From assembly GCA_025612375.1 (NCBI GenBank), contig JAAXKN010000025.1, positions 1 through 64,000 on the forward strand: DNA of 64,000 bases. The letters are read 5' to 3'. Positions 43,676 through 52,129 of this stretch are shown in pieces. The translations under genes and the position numbers were made by a program. Origin of the DNA: Ignavibacteria bacterium. GTDB taxonomy: Bacteria; Bacteroidota; Ignavibacteria; Ignavibacteriales; SURF-24. The first letter of the stretch is position 1; each line of letters begins with the position of its first letter. The notes under the pieces are model-generated. The model did not search any database. It had not been told where the DNA came from and worked only from the letters and a program-made list of their open reading frames with translations.

Positions 43676-44293
43676 CTATTGAGCGTCATTTTCTTTCTCA
43701 GAGTCCTTACCTTCCGGATCGGCCGACTGCCTGCGGATGCTGTAAAAGTCGAGCATATTTTTGACGCCGCCTTTCACGTACTCTTCGAGCATCATGCTTC
43801 CCGTCATAAAGGCAGGCTCCAAAGCCTTAAATTCCTCTTCCGAGAAAGTGCTCAGCACATAATCGGCCATTTGCCCCTGAGAGAAATTCCTTCCAATGCC
43901 AATTCTCAGGCGGGGGAACTTGTCAGAAGCAAGATGATAAATAACAGAACTAATGCCGTTATGGCCGCCATCGCCGCCCGAGAGCTTAACCTTAAGCTGC
44001 GCCAGGCTGAGGTTCAGGTCGTCATAAAGCACCAGAAAATCTTCAAGCTCCAGCTTATGTTCAGAAATAAAGTCACTTGCGGCAATACCGCTTAAGTTGA
44101 CATAAGTGCTGGGCCTGATCAGTATAAAGGGGGAGCCATTCAATTCCCCCTCGGCAAAATAATAGCTTTTCTTCGAAGCCTTAAAAGAGAGATCAAATTT
44201 TTGGGCGAAATAGTCGAGGAGCATAACGCCGACGTTATGTCTGGTCTTTTCATAACGGCTCCCCGGATTTCCTATAGCAAAGATAGCCCGCAA
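43676..44293 (-). CDS. pth: Peptidyl-tRNA hydrolase
   Basis: Releases tRNA from peptidyl-tRNA that has dropped off the ribosome. The 205-residue protein shows FAIGNPGSRYEKTRHNVGVM (catalytic His in RHN), RPSTYVNLSG, LVLYDDLNLSLAQLK (Asp) and GGDGGHNGISSVI. The tail after about 190 is charged. Translation starts at a TTG immediately after the rplY stop codon, so the two are translationally coupled. It is a usual neighbour of L25 and prs. Confidence 0.95.
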   Translation of the reverse strand: MRAIFAIGNPGSRYEKTRHNVGVMLLDYFAQKFDLSFKASKKSYYFAEGELNGSPFILIRPSTYVNLSGIAASDFISEHKLELEDFLVLYDDLNLSLAQLKVKLSGGDGGHNGISSVIYHLASDKFPRLRIGIGRNFSQGQMADYVLSTFSEEEFKALEPAFMTGSMMLEEYVKGGVKNMLDFYSIRRQSADPEGKDSEKENDAQ

Positions 44294-44920
44294 TTACTCT
44301 TCTTCTTTATCAGTCTTGCCTTTGGCGATAACTTCAGGTTCAGCAGCAGCCTCTTCGGTAGCTTCTTTTTCAGCTCTCGGGGTAACTACTGAAACGACAA
44401 CAGCATCAGGAGCATTAAGAACGTCTATGTTTTCGAAGCTCAGGTCTCTGACGTGGATTGAATCGCCGAGGTTCAGTTTTTCGACATTAACTGTCAGGTG
44501 TTCAGGCATGTCCTTAGGCAGACATTCAACGTCCAGCTTATGGAGCACCTGCTGTAAGACACCGCCCTGTTTAATACCGGCAGCATTCCCAACCAGAAGG
44601 ATAGGAACTTCGATTTCCATCTTATCTGAAGTATTGATGCCGTGCAGGTCGAAATGAACGACTCTGTCTGTCACAGGGTCAAACTGTACGTCTTTAAGGA
44701 CGCATGTAAGTCCTTCTTTATCACCGACTTTAAGGCTGACGATATGAGCCTCAGAAGTATAGATAAGGGGTTTAAGAGCCAATTCAGGCACTTCGATTAA
44801 AACAGGTTCCTGGCCTTTTGAATAAAACACACCCGGAACTGATCCCTGTCTTCTAAGCTGTTTATTCGCGCCTTTATTACTTTTTTGTCTTTCATTGGCA
44901 TTTAATGTTATTTCTGCCAT
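44294..44920 (-). CDS. rplY: Ribosomal protein L25 (Ctc/TL5 type)
   Basis: 5S-rRNA-binding protein of the L25/Ctc family. The 208-residue product has the N-terminal L25 domain (ANKQLRRQGSVPGVFYSKG, VLKDVQFDPVTDRVVHFDL) and the C-terminal TL5/Ctc domain (EVPILLVGNAAGIKQGGVLQ, CLPKDMPEHLTVNVEKLNLG), with an acidic tail. The two-domain length matches Ctc rather than the short E. coli form. GGAG before the ATG supports the start. Co-transcribed with prs and pth. Confidence 0.95.
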   Translation of the reverse strand: MAEITLNANERQKSNKGANKQLRRQGSVPGVFYSKGQEPVLIEVPELALKPLIYTSEAHIVSLKVGDKEGLTCVLKDVQFDPVTDRVVHFDLHGINTSDKMEIEVPILLVGNAAGIKQGGVLQQVLHKLDVECLPKDMPEHLTVNVEKLNLGDSIHVRDLSFENIDVLNAPDAVVVSVVTPRAEKEATEEAAAEPEVIAKGKTDKEEE

Positions 44921-44950
44921 ATCATCTCCAAGATATTAATTCAAAATTTC

Positions 44951-45901
44951 TTATCCTTTATCAATTTCAAAGAGCGAACTGATTGATTCGTTCCTATAGG
45001 TACGCCTAATGGCTTCGGCGAAGATTTCCGAGGCTGTTCTCACGGAAATTTTGCTTCCGTTCTTCGCAGCTTCGTCAAGAGGAATTGTATCGGTAACATA
45101 GAGCTTTGTAATTTCCGATTTTTCAATTCTATCCACAGCATCAGCCGAAAGCAAGGGATGAGTAACAGCGCCAAAGATTTCGAGAGCGCCTTTCTCCTTA
45201 AGGGCTTTAACGGCAGAAACAAACGTACCGCCAGTATCTATCAGGTCATCAACTATCAGAACATTTTTGCCTTCAACGTTTCCGATGATGTTCATTACTT
45301 CGGAAAAGTTAGGTTTAGGCCTTCTTTTATCTATAACCACGAGGCTGGCGTTCAGCCTTCTGGCATAGGAACGGGCCATTTTAATGCCGCCGATATCGGG
45401 TGAAACCACCACGAGGTTATCCTTGTTCTCCTTAAACAGACCGGAGAAAATAGGAGAAGAATAGAGGTGGTCGAAGGGGATATCGAAGAAACCCTGAATC
45501 TGAGCCGCATGCAAATCCATTGTAATTACCCTGTCGGCGCCGGCAACAGTGATCATGTTGGCCACAAGTTTCGAAGTAATTGAAACCCTGGGCTGATCTT
45601 TTCTGTCCTGACGTGCATAGCCGAAATATGGAATAACTGCCGTAATTCTCTTAGCCGATGCCCTCTTTGCAGCATCGATCATGATAAGCAGTTCCATCAG
45701 GTTTTCAGCCGGAGGGTTAGTTGTCTGAACAATGAAAACATCCCGGCCCCTGATGTTTTCTTTATATTTAACCCAAATCTCACCGTCGCTGAATCTCTTA
45801 AGGTCAAGATCGCCTAAATTCATTCCCAGATGAGCTGCAATTTTTTCTCCGAGCTTTGGGTTGGCGCTTCCGGAGAATATTTTAAATTCTATTTCGGACA
45901 T
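44951..45901 (-). CDS. prs: Ribose-phosphate pyrophosphokinase
   Basis: Makes PRPP from ribose-5-phosphate and ATP, for nucleotides, histidine and tryptophan. The 316-residue protein has FKIFSGSANPKLGEKIAAHL, FIVQTTNPPAENLMELLIMIDA, the ATP loop around YFGYARQDRKDQPRVSIT, the Mg-binding DLHAAQIQGFFDIPFDHLYSS split by position and the PRPP motif VLIVDDLIDTGGT. All are family marks. First gene of the prs-rplY-pth set, followed 30 bases later by rplY. Confidence 0.97.
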   Translation of the reverse strand: MSEIEFKIFSGSANPKLGEKIAAHLGMNLGDLDLKRFSDGEIWVKYKENIRGRDVFIVQTTNPPAENLMELLIMIDAAKRASAKRITAVIPYFGYARQDRKDQPRVSITSKLVANMITVAGADRVITMDLHAAQIQGFFDIPFDHLYSSPIFSGLFKENKDNLVVVSPDIGGIKMARSYARRLNASLVVIDKRRPKPNFSEVMNIIGNVEGKNVLIVDDLIDTGGTFVSAVKALKEKGALEIFGAVTHPLLSADAVDRIEKSEITKLYVTDTIPLDEAAKNGSKISVRTASEIFAEAIRRTYRNESISSLFEIDKG

Positions 45902-46066
45902 TTTTCTGTCAAGTTTATAAAAATCTCACAAAGGAAATTCTAAATATACGGAAAACCACGGGGTAAGTCAACAAAACAATAGAGCATGAATTTTGCGCAA
46001 AGACTTAGAATTCCCCTTGGCCGTGTATATTTCTATCCGGGCACGCGGTGTGAGTTTGCCGGTACT

Positions 46067-46732
46067 TTAGGATCTATTTTTTCTAAAAAGAAATATAATT
46101 ACAATTAGCAAAACAGCAAATGCCAATGAATATATCCAGACAGGGGTTTCCTTCAGCTTGAAGGGCCTGTATGTAGCCGTAATTGTCTTACCCATGCCGA
46201 TTTCGGAGAGCTTATAGCGCCAGGTAAGCCTGTTTTTGCTGATTTCCTGGGCATTATGTGTAATAATGTCGCCAGGAAGGTAATAAACATAAGTCACTGT
46301 AAAGGAGCCTGCATCCACGCCGAAGCCGGTAGCCACGGGAGGGATAAACTGTGAGAATATTTTCTGTCCGGCTGCACCGTTTTTAATGGAAAAGTTGGCG
46401 TCCTTAAAGGCTTTGGTATTGTTCAGAGAGTCCAGATGCTGAAATGTAAATTCCACTTTTGCATGGATAGTTGTATCGGAGCTGTCTGCATAAACCTCAA
46501 TTTTATCTATTTTGGCGTATTTTGAAGCAAATTCGTTTTTAATGGAGTCGGGATTGAAGATGCCGACCTGTTTGACAAAGAGGGAATCCTGTGTTTTTGT
46601 TGTTTTCATCCAGTAATGAACGAACATGTTCCCCGAGCCGTCAGTTTTAACGGTTGTTTCCTGATAATAATTAAGGCAACCATTTAGAAATAAAGTTGTA
46701 TAAACCAAAAGCGCAATTAATTTACGATTCAT
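46067..46732 (-). CDS. Lipoprotein with C-terminal membrane helix
   Basis: A 221-residue predicted lipoprotein. The ATG at 46732 is chosen because it gives a clean signal peptide (MNRKLIALLVYTTLFLNG, lipobox Cys at 19) and AGGA precedes it; an earlier ATG would add 26 residues. A beta-rich region follows and the C terminus has a hydrophobic helix (WIYSLAFAVLLIVIIFLF) with a basic end (RKNRS). A lipoprotein with a second membrane anchor is unusual; it may span between the membranes or sit in the inner membrane. No family recognised. Confidence 0.8.
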   Translation of the reverse strand: MNRKLIALLVYTTLFLNGCLNYYQETTVKTDGSGNMFVHYWMKTTKTQDSLFVKQVGIFNPDSIKNEFASKYAKIDKIEVYADSSDTTIHAKVEFTFQHLDSLNNTKAFKDANFSIKNGAAGQKIFSQFIPPVATGFGVDAGSFTVTYVYYLPGDIITHNAQEISKNRLTWRYKLSEIGMGKTITATYRPFKLKETPVWIYSLAFAVLLIVIIFLFRKNRS

Positions 46733-46876
46733 ATATCCTGCAAAAAAGTTATTGGCAAAAATAGCTAAATTTAGGATATTATTGCAATAAGCAGTACAAA
46801 TTGTTTTCACTAACTTTTATAGAACGGGAAAAATCGCTATTTTTGCGTGTAATTAAATATTGAAAAGAGGTTTATA

Positions 46877-47137
46877 ATGCCGACATACGATTATAAATGC
46901 ACAGAATGTGGATATTCATTTGAGTATTTTCAGAAAATGACAGATAGTCTGCTTGAGGAATGCCCTCAATGCCACGGCAAGCTCAAGAGGCTTATCGGCC
47001 CGGGTGCAGGTCCCATCTTCAAAGGAACGGGATTCTACCAGACTGACTATAAGAACAAGGGCAATGGCTCAGGTTCATCAAAGAGCAAATCGGTTTCAAT
47101 TCCGAAGAACATTTCCACATCCTCAGACACAAAGTAA
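46877..47137 (+). CDS. FmdB-type zinc-ribbon regulatory protein
   Basis: An 86-residue protein of the FmdB/CxxC_CxxC_SSSS family. The zinc ribbon is PTYDYKCTECGYSFE with EECPQCHGKL (four Cys), followed by RLIGPGAGPIFKGTGFYQTDY, a frequent family ending, and a Ser/Lys-rich tail. Relatives may regulate amidase genes, but the function is mostly unproven. AGAGGT before the ATG supports the start. Confidence 0.92.
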   Translation: MPTYDYKCTECGYSFEYFQKMTDSLLEECPQCHGKLKRLIGPGAGPIFKGTGFYQTDYKNKGNGSGSSKSKSVSIPKNISTSSDTK

Positions 47138-47151
47138 TTAAGTCCGGTTGA

Positions 47152-47178
47152 TGCTGCCGGCCGCAAAAAGCCGCAGCA
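47152..47178 (+). terminator. Hairpin downstream of the FmdB-like gene
   Basis: TGCTG-CGGC pairs with GCCG-CAGCA, with one bulged C and an A-rich loop, 15 bases after the stop codon. There is no T run, so it may be a weak terminator or an mRNA stabiliser. Confidence 0.4.
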
Positions 47179-47343
47179 CCAATTTGGCCTTAAAACACCA
47201 CAAAAAAAGTCATACACCGGCAGGGCACGGCTTTAATAGAATATTCCAGGATTTCTTCAATTACTCCCTGAAGGCAACCTTATCAGCATAGCCTTACAAA
47301 AAACAGCGGCATCTTCATTTCCCATGGTGCAAACTAATTGGAA

Positions 47344-47372
47344 TTGCCATTCATACCGGGCTTAAATAATAT
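47344..47372 (+). promoter_or_regulatory. Possible promoter of the zinc alcohol dehydrogenase gene
   Basis: TTGCCA at 47344-47349 and TAATAT at 47367-47372 have 17-base spacing and lie about 38 bases before the start codon. Read by eye only. Confidence 0.4.
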
Positions 47373-47409
47373 AAATTGTCGTTTGTCTTAAGAATAAAGG
47401 AGGAAATAT

Positions 47410-48582
47410 ATGAAGGCGGTTGTTTTCCACGGTTCCGGAGACATCAGGGTTGAGGTGGTAAAGGACCCTGAGATAAAGAATTCAGGAGATGCTATTATAA
47501 AAGTTACCTCGACGGCAATCTGCGGCTCCGATCTGCATCTTTACGATGGGTACATTCCAACTACTGAAAAGGGGGACATATTCGGGCATGAGTTCATGGG
47601 GGAGGTTGTAGAAAAGGGCAATGACGTAAAAAAGCTGAATGTAGGCGACAGGGTTGTAGTCCCCTTCCCTATTTCATGCGGAGAGTGCTACTACTGCAGG
47701 CAGCAGCAATACTCATTGTGTGATAACAGCAACCCTAACAGGAAAATGGCTGAAAAGGTCTACGGGTACTCCCCGGCCGGTATCTATGGGTATTCGCACC
47801 TTTTCGGGGGAATTCCGGGCGGGCAGGCCGAATATGTAAGGGTTCCGTATGCTGATGTAGGCCCGATCAAGGTCAATAACGGATTTACCGACGAGCAGGT
47901 ACTTTTTTTGTCAGACATATTCCCCACGGGCTACATGGCAGCTGAAAACTGCGCATTAAAAGGGGGTGAGACCGTTGCTGTATGGGGATGCGGCCCCGTA
48001 GGGCAGATGACAATACAGAGCCTGTTCCTGCTTGGTGCTGGCAGGGTTATAGCAATAGACCGGGTGCCATACAGGCTGCAGATGGCAGAACGCCTGAGCA
48101 AGGCCGAGGTAATTAACTATGATGAGGATAAGAACGTAATTGAAAGGCTGAAAGATATGACGGGCGGACGCGGGCCTGACTGCTGCATCGATGCCGTGGG
48201 AATGGAATCGCATGGATCGGGACTCATGGGTTTTTACGACCGTGCAAAGCAGGCAGTGCGTCTTGAGAGTGACCGTCCAACCGCCTTAAGGGAAGCAATA
48301 CAGGCATGCCGTAAAGGAGGAGTGGTTTCAATTCCGGGTGTATTCGGCGGTGTAGCAGACAAGATACCCTTAGGGGCTGCATTCAACAAGGGCCTGACGC
48401 TTAAGATGGGGCAGACACACGTACAGAAGTACATGGCTCCCCTGTTAAAAATGATAGAAGACGGAAAGATTGATCCCTCACAGATTATTACACACCGCAT
48501 TAAAATTGAAGATGCGCCCCGCGGCTATGCAATTTTCAGAAATAAAGAGGACAACTGCGTAAAAGTCGTGATGAAGCCTTAA
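47410..48582 (+). CDS. Zinc-dependent alcohol/formaldehyde dehydrogenase-like protein
   Basis: A 390-residue MDR-family dehydrogenase. The catalytic zinc site is [11 protein letters not shown] (Cys), FGHEFMGEV (His-Glu); the structural zinc lobe has [16 protein letters not shown] (four Cys); the NAD-binding motif is [10 protein letters not shown]. The insertions after the lobe ([22 protein letters not shown]) and near 270 resemble the glutathione-independent formaldehyde dehydrogenase group. Substrate not certain. AAGGAGG before the ATG is strong; a 17-base-spaced promoter-like sequence lies upstream. Single gene. Confidence 0.92.
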   Translation: MKAVVFHGSGDIRVEVVKDPEIKNSGDAIIKVTSTAICGSDLHLYDGYIPTTEKGDIFGHEFMGEVVEKGNDVKKLNVGDRVVVPFPISCGECYYCRQQQYSLCDNSNPNRKMAEKVYGYSPAGIYGYSHLFGGIPGGQAEYVRVPYADVGPIKVNNGFTDEQVLFLSDIFPTGYMAAENCALKGGETVAVWGCGPVGQMTIQSLFLLGAGRVIAIDRVPYRLQMAERLSKAEVINYDEDKNVIERLKDMTGGRGPDCCIDAVGMESHGSGLMGFYDRAKQAVRLESDRPTALREAIQACRKGGVVSIPGVFGGVADKIPLGAAFNKGLTLKMGQTHVQKYMAPLLKMIEDGKIDPSQIITHRIKIEDAPRGYAIFRNKEDNCVKVVMKP

Positions 48583-48597
48583 TACCAGTTTTTAAGA

Positions 48598-48641
48598 ACC
48601 GGCAGATACATGGCGTATAAATTAGCGAAGTAACTGCCGGT
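48598..48641. other. Inverted repeat in the convergent gap
   Basis: ACCGGCAG at 48598-48605 and CTGCCGGT at 48634-48641 can pair over a 28-base loop, between the convergent dehydrogenase and small membrane protein genes. A weak terminator is possible. Confidence 0.35.
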
Positions 48642-48654
48642 CCAGTAAAATTAC

Positions 48655-48906
48655 TTAAAACACTCCCAGGCCGGCAATAAGTCTTATCGCCCCCACGAAT
48701 ACCGCCACCAGGCAAAGATACAATCCAAAAGTTGCCGGGCGGTTGGGCTGGCCGGGCTTTGTATTTTTCCTTGTAATATAACTTACAACGCCCCCAATAA
48801 TTGCAAAGGGGATATTGATCCAGTTTAATGCACCCAAACAGGGGAAGAATCCGATTATGAAACCGATTATAGCCAGAACACCCCATGCGAAACTGATAAC
48901 CTGCAT
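48655..48906 (-). CDS. Small membrane protein
   Basis: An 83-residue protein with two or three hydrophobic segments (ISFAWGVLAIIGFIIGF, LNWINIPFAIIGGVVSYI and a C-terminal LYLCLVAVFVGAIRLIAG) and a short basic loop KNTKPGQPNRPA between the second and third. GAGGT before the ATG is a good site. It lies 40 bases after a DUF2752 gene on the same strand, so both may form a small operon. Function unknown. Confidence 0.8.
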   Translation of the reverse strand: MQVISFAWGVLAIIGFIIGFFPCLGALNWINIPFAIIGGVVSYITRKNTKPGQPNRPATFGLYLCLVAVFVGAIRLIAGLGVF

Positions 48907-48946
48907 TTCTTACCTCATTTATAAATTATAAGCTTTATTAGTTTTT

Positions 48947-49279
48947 TCAGAGTCTGATAAATAATTTTCTGAAATATAATTTTTTGAAAGCAAATCTCCC
49001 CAGAAAAACTAGCTGGTTTAAGACCAGGAGAGAGTAAAGCGCCAAAGAGGCGCGGTTAGAATTAAAGGCGTTTGTAAAGTCGCCCTTTGATATTTCTATA
49101 AAAGCCGTAGTCATGCCGCACAAGGGGCACTGCCCGAGGCCAAGCCTTTTACTTTCACATACAGGAGTAATTTTATATATAGTGCTTTCAGGCAGAACAA
49201 AGGGGACAGTCAGTATAAAAAGCGCGGCAATGCTAAGAGCTGCCCATACGATAAAAAAGCCCTGCCTGAATTCCTTCAT
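48947..49279 (-). CDS. DUF2752 family membrane protein
   Basis: A 110-residue membrane protein. The DUF2752 mark CPLCGMTTAF is in the middle, between two or three membrane helices (VWAALSIAALFILTVPFV and ASLALYSLLVLNQLVFLG). Family members have no established function; the Cys pair might bind metal or form a disulfide. It starts next to the small membrane protein gene and is probably co-transcribed with it. Confidence 0.88.
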   Translation of the reverse strand: MKEFRQGFFIVWAALSIAALFILTVPFVLPESTIYKITPVCESKRLGLGQCPLCGMTTAFIEISKGDFTNAFNSNRASLALYSLLVLNQLVFLGRFAFKKLYFRKLFIRL

Positions 49280-49370
49280 TTAACTTTCTGCATTGTGGTT
49301 ATATAATATAAATTTATCCCGGTTTATTTTCACCATGCAGAAGGAAATAAACTAAAAAAAACGGGAGGCC

Positions 49371-50597
49371 CTATTCCTGGGCCAGCCTGAGAGAAAAAGT
49401 AAACTCACTTCCCTGCCCCGGAACGCTCTCGACGCGGATGGTTCCGCCGTTTTTTTCCACGAATTCCTTTGAGAGCACCAGTCCCAGTCCAGTGCCCTTT
49501 TCTTTTGCAGTGCCTTCTGTTGAGACGCATTCATCAATCCGGAAAAGTTTTTCTTTTACTGCCTCAGGTATACCGACGCCCTCGTCGCAGACGGAAACGT
49601 TTACCATGTCGTTCTGCACAGAACTGAACAGGGCAATTCTTCCGCCGGGCTTTGTAAACTTAAGGGCATTTGAAACAAGGTTCCTGACTACGGCAGCGGT
49701 CATATTTTTATCTGCAAAGACCATAATCTGCGCTGGGATGCGGTTTTCCAGGATAATTTCTTTTTTCTGAATCTGGTCCTGGTAAAGCTCAATTACCGAG
49801 TAGAAGATATCGTTAAGCTTAAGAATTTCCGGAGAGAACTTAAGTCTACCGGTCTGGAGCCTGGCCCACTGGAGCAGGTTTTCAAGCAGCCTGAAAACCC
49901 CGTTTGCAGACTTGCTTATGCTTTCTGATAGGACCTTAACTTCCTCTATAGCCAGCTCATTTATGTGCGAGGCCAAAAAGTCCGAAATGCCCAATAAAGA
50001 AGTAAAGGGGCTCTTGAGGTCGTGAGCAATAATTGAGAAGAATTTATCCTTGCTTGAATTGCTTTTAGCCAGTTCCTCGGAATATTTCTTAATTTTATCC
50101 TCGGCCTTTCTGACCTCTGTAACATCTCTTGAGATGCCGACAATACCTATATAGTTGCCCCTGTAGTCAGTAATCGGAACCTTTGTAGCCGAGACATAGC
50201 GGTACTGGCCGTCAGCCCTTCTGATCTTTTCGACCTTTGAGATCAGGGCCTTGCCGGTATCTATAATATTCTTCTCATCCTTGAAAGCCTCAGAGGCGTG
50301 TTTTTTTGTAAAGAAGTCAAAGTCACTCTTGCCGATAGCCTCTTCAGGATCATTTAAGCCGAGGACTTGTGCCTGGGCCCTGTTTACCCTTACGAATCTG
50401 GAATCTTTATCCTTGAAGTAGATAGTATCAGGAATATTATTCATGAGAGAAAAGAGCAGGTCCTTTTCAAAAGCCAGTTCCTGGAGAATAACCTTGTTTT
50501 CCGCCTCAATATTTTCCAGATCCTTTACCCTTTTACGCAGACGCTCCAGTTCCTCTTTCTGGGATTCCGGCAGCATGTCTGTATTTTCTGTTTTCAT
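49371..50597 (-). CDS. PAS-domain sensor histidine kinase, orphan
   Basis: A 408-residue cytoplasmic kinase. An N-terminal coiled coil (about 10-45) is followed by a PAS domain (about 46-165, IPDTIYFKDKDSRFVRVN, GIVGISRDVTEVRKAE), a HisKA dimerisation domain with His192 in FFSIIAHDLKSPF, and HATPase_c with NLVSNALKF (N box), DEGVGIP (G1) and GTGLGLVLSKEFVEKNGG (G2). There is no membrane segment, so it senses a cytoplasmic signal. No response regulator is adjacent. Just before the start, the 12-base string CATAAAAACACT (plus-strand reading) is repeated in tandem. Confidence 0.94.
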   Translation of the reverse strand: MKTENTDMLPESQKEELERLRKRVKDLENIEAENKVILQELAFEKDLLFSLMNNIPDTIYFKDKDSRFVRVNRAQAQVLGLNDPEEAIGKSDFDFFTKKHASEAFKDEKNIIDTGKALISKVEKIRRADGQYRYVSATKVPITDYRGNYIGIVGISRDVTEVRKAEDKIKKYSEELAKSNSSKDKFFSIIAHDLKSPFTSLLGISDFLASHINELAIEEVKVLSESISKSANGVFRLLENLLQWARLQTGRLKFSPEILKLNDIFYSVIELYQDQIQKKEIILENRIPAQIMVFADKNMTAAVVRNLVSNALKFTKPGGRIALFSSVQNDMVNVSVCDEGVGIPEAVKEKLFRIDECVSTEGTAKEKGTGLGLVLSKEFVEKNGGTIRVESVPGQGSEFTFSLRLAQE

Positions 50598-50620
50598 AAA
50601 AACACTTCCATAAAAACACT
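50595..50620 (-). repeat. Tandem 12-base duplication at the kinase start
   Basis: CATAAAAACACT is present twice (50595-50606 and 50609-50620) with two bases between. The duplication places a second ATG upstream that opens a five-codon frame (MEVFL) whose TGA overlaps the kinase ATG as ATGA. Confidence 0.7.
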
Positions 50621-50986
50621 GGGGAAATTTATTAAATCGGTTCTTAAGCTTTCTTTGAGTCCGAAAGATAATATTTTTTTACAAATAATCCTCTGTCTGA
50701 AAATAAATTAATGAGGATGAGACATCGTGGGCTGTTAAGGAGTGAAAAGAGAATAATAAAAGTATTCAGAATAAGAAAAAAATTAGGAAATTTCAAAAAA
50801 TCTTTTTATATAATTATTACAGGGCACGCGGAAGCATAATTCTCCCTCTGGCAGAAGATGCCAGAATCCGGCATAAAACATTTTTGATTGTACAGAATCT
50901 GTTATCATTAGATAATTCCGTCACAGGTGAACGAATACCGAACCGATTACTTTTATTTTATGCATTAATTACAAAAGGAGGGCAAG
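50598..50986. other. Intergenic region between kinase and small gene
   Basis: About 389 AT-rich bases with no convincing gene. Besides the duplication at the kinase start, I see no terminator or RNA gene. It should hold the promoters of both flanking genes. Confidence 0.45.
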
Positions 50987-51178
50987 ATGCTGTATTTAGC
51001 ATTAATACTGGCAGTCGTCATTTCCTTTGTTCTGGGAGCAGTACTGGTCTATGCACGTTTCAACAGCAAACAGACAAAGATACATAATCAGTATTTCCGT
51101 GAACTGCAGGAGAACTACAATCTTGAGCTTCAGAACAAATGGCTCAAGGAGTCTCTCCAGAAACTAAACTTGTTATAA
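50987..51178 (+). CDS. Small single-pass membrane protein
   Basis: A 63-residue protein with one membrane helix (YLALILAVVISFVLGAVLVY) followed by a basic, helical and probably coiled-coil tail (QYFRELQENYNLELQNKWL). AAAGGAGG before the ATG is a strong site, which argues for a real gene in spite of its size. No family recognised. It is followed 174 bases later by another small gene. Confidence 0.72.
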   Translation: MLYLALILAVVISFVLGAVLVYARFNSKQTKIHNQYFRELQENYNLELQNKWLKESLQKLNLL

Positions 51179-51352
51179 CTTCAATTAAAACCGGGACATA
51201 ATTTTGCAGCCTTGTCAGTAAGAAAAAGCTGCAGAAAGTTTTCTCTTTCGCCACACACACACAGGACCGGGTCGCCCACACAGTGATTGTATCATGTCCT
51301 GAAGGCAGCATAAGCCGCCCGGCAGGGACATTTTTCAGGAGACAAAGTAAAG

Positions 51353-51526
51353 ATGACGAACAAAGAATTTTTGCTCAAGGAGTACAGGAAGGCGCTCAGA
51401 AAGGGTTACTTTCATTATGCCTGGGTCATACTGCAGAATCTGCACAAAAAGGCGAAATATGAAAAGTTTAATGTCGAGTTTTCAAACCTTTACGTAAATG
51501 AGGACGGGATTTTATTCAACAGTTAA
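51353..51526 (+). CDS. Small protein, 57 residues
   Basis: A 57-codon frame (starting MTNKEFLLKEYRKALRKGYF and ending VNEDGILFNS) not long enough for most automatic limits. AGGAG lies about 12 bases before the ATG. It is basic and partly helical at the N terminus, with no signal peptide. Its TAA overlaps the stop codon of the convergent acetyltransferase gene by four bases. No family recognised. Confidence 0.6.
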   Translation: MTNKEFLLKEYRKALRKGYFHYAWVILQNLHKKAKYEKFNVEFSNLYVNEDGILFNS

Positions 51527-52056
51527 TTATTACTTCTTTCCCATTCGTCTTTAAGTATGCTCATTCTGTAGAGGCTCCAGTACTCGTCGCCGACTCTGCG
51601 CACGTCCCTATGGAATCCCTCACGGACGAAGCCAGCTTTTTCATAGCAGGCAATGGCTGAGGTGTTAAAGTCGAACACGTTGAGTTCAATTCTATGCAGG
51701 TTCAGGTCCTCAAAGCCCACTTCCAGTATTTTTCTCATCATTTCCTGCCCGATCCCTTTTCCCCTGAAGTTTTCTGGGCCCACAAGCACGCGGCAGATGC
51801 AGGCCGATCCGTTTTTCCTGTCTATGCTGTTGAGTTCAATGTGCCCCAGGCTCTTTTTTGTCAAAGCATCCCCGACGGTAAAAATAAGCCTTGGGGGGCC
51901 GGGCTTTTCAGCCTCGCGGATATAATTTTCAAGCTGGGAAGTGGTCAGCGGGAAGGTAAAGATGGTGCCGGCCCACTGGTATAAAAGTATAGGGGAAGTA
52001 ATCCAGTCTATAAGCTGGTGGAAATCCTCCCTTGTAAATTGTCTAAGCTCAATCAT
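51523..52056 (-). CDS. GNAT acetyltransferase, RimJ/RimL type
   Basis: A 177-residue acetyltransferase. It has the RimJ/RimL-type start IELRQFTREDFHQLIDWI, the acetyl-CoA site RVLVGPENFRGKGIGQEMMRKIL, and the NLHRIELNVFDFNTSAIACYEKAGFV stretch common to protein or small-molecule N-acetyltransferases. The C terminus has GDEYWSLYRMSIL. Acceptor unknown. It is divergent from the DUF2723 gene. Confidence 0.93.
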   Translation of the reverse strand: MIELRQFTREDFHQLIDWITSPILLYQWAGTIFTFPLTTSQLENYIREAEKPGPPRLIFTVGDALTKKSLGHIELNSIDRKNGSACICRVLVGPENFRGKGIGQEMMRKILEVGFEDLNLHRIELNVFDFNTSAIACYEKAGFVREGFHRDVRRVGDEYWSLYRMSILKDEWERSNN

Positions 52057-52129
52057 CCGTTCTAAAAGGTATTAGTGATTTATTCAGCTAAATTTAATAT
52101 TTTACATTCATAATTCAAACCACAATCCT

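Noticed and set aside
51207-51239. GCAGC/GCTGC inverted repeat after the 63-codon gene
   Set aside because: Only six pairs with a long loop and no good T run; too weak to call a terminator.
51251-51262. Short CA dinucleotide run
   Set aside because: It is about six units only and lies in non-coding DNA; no phase-variation context is visible.
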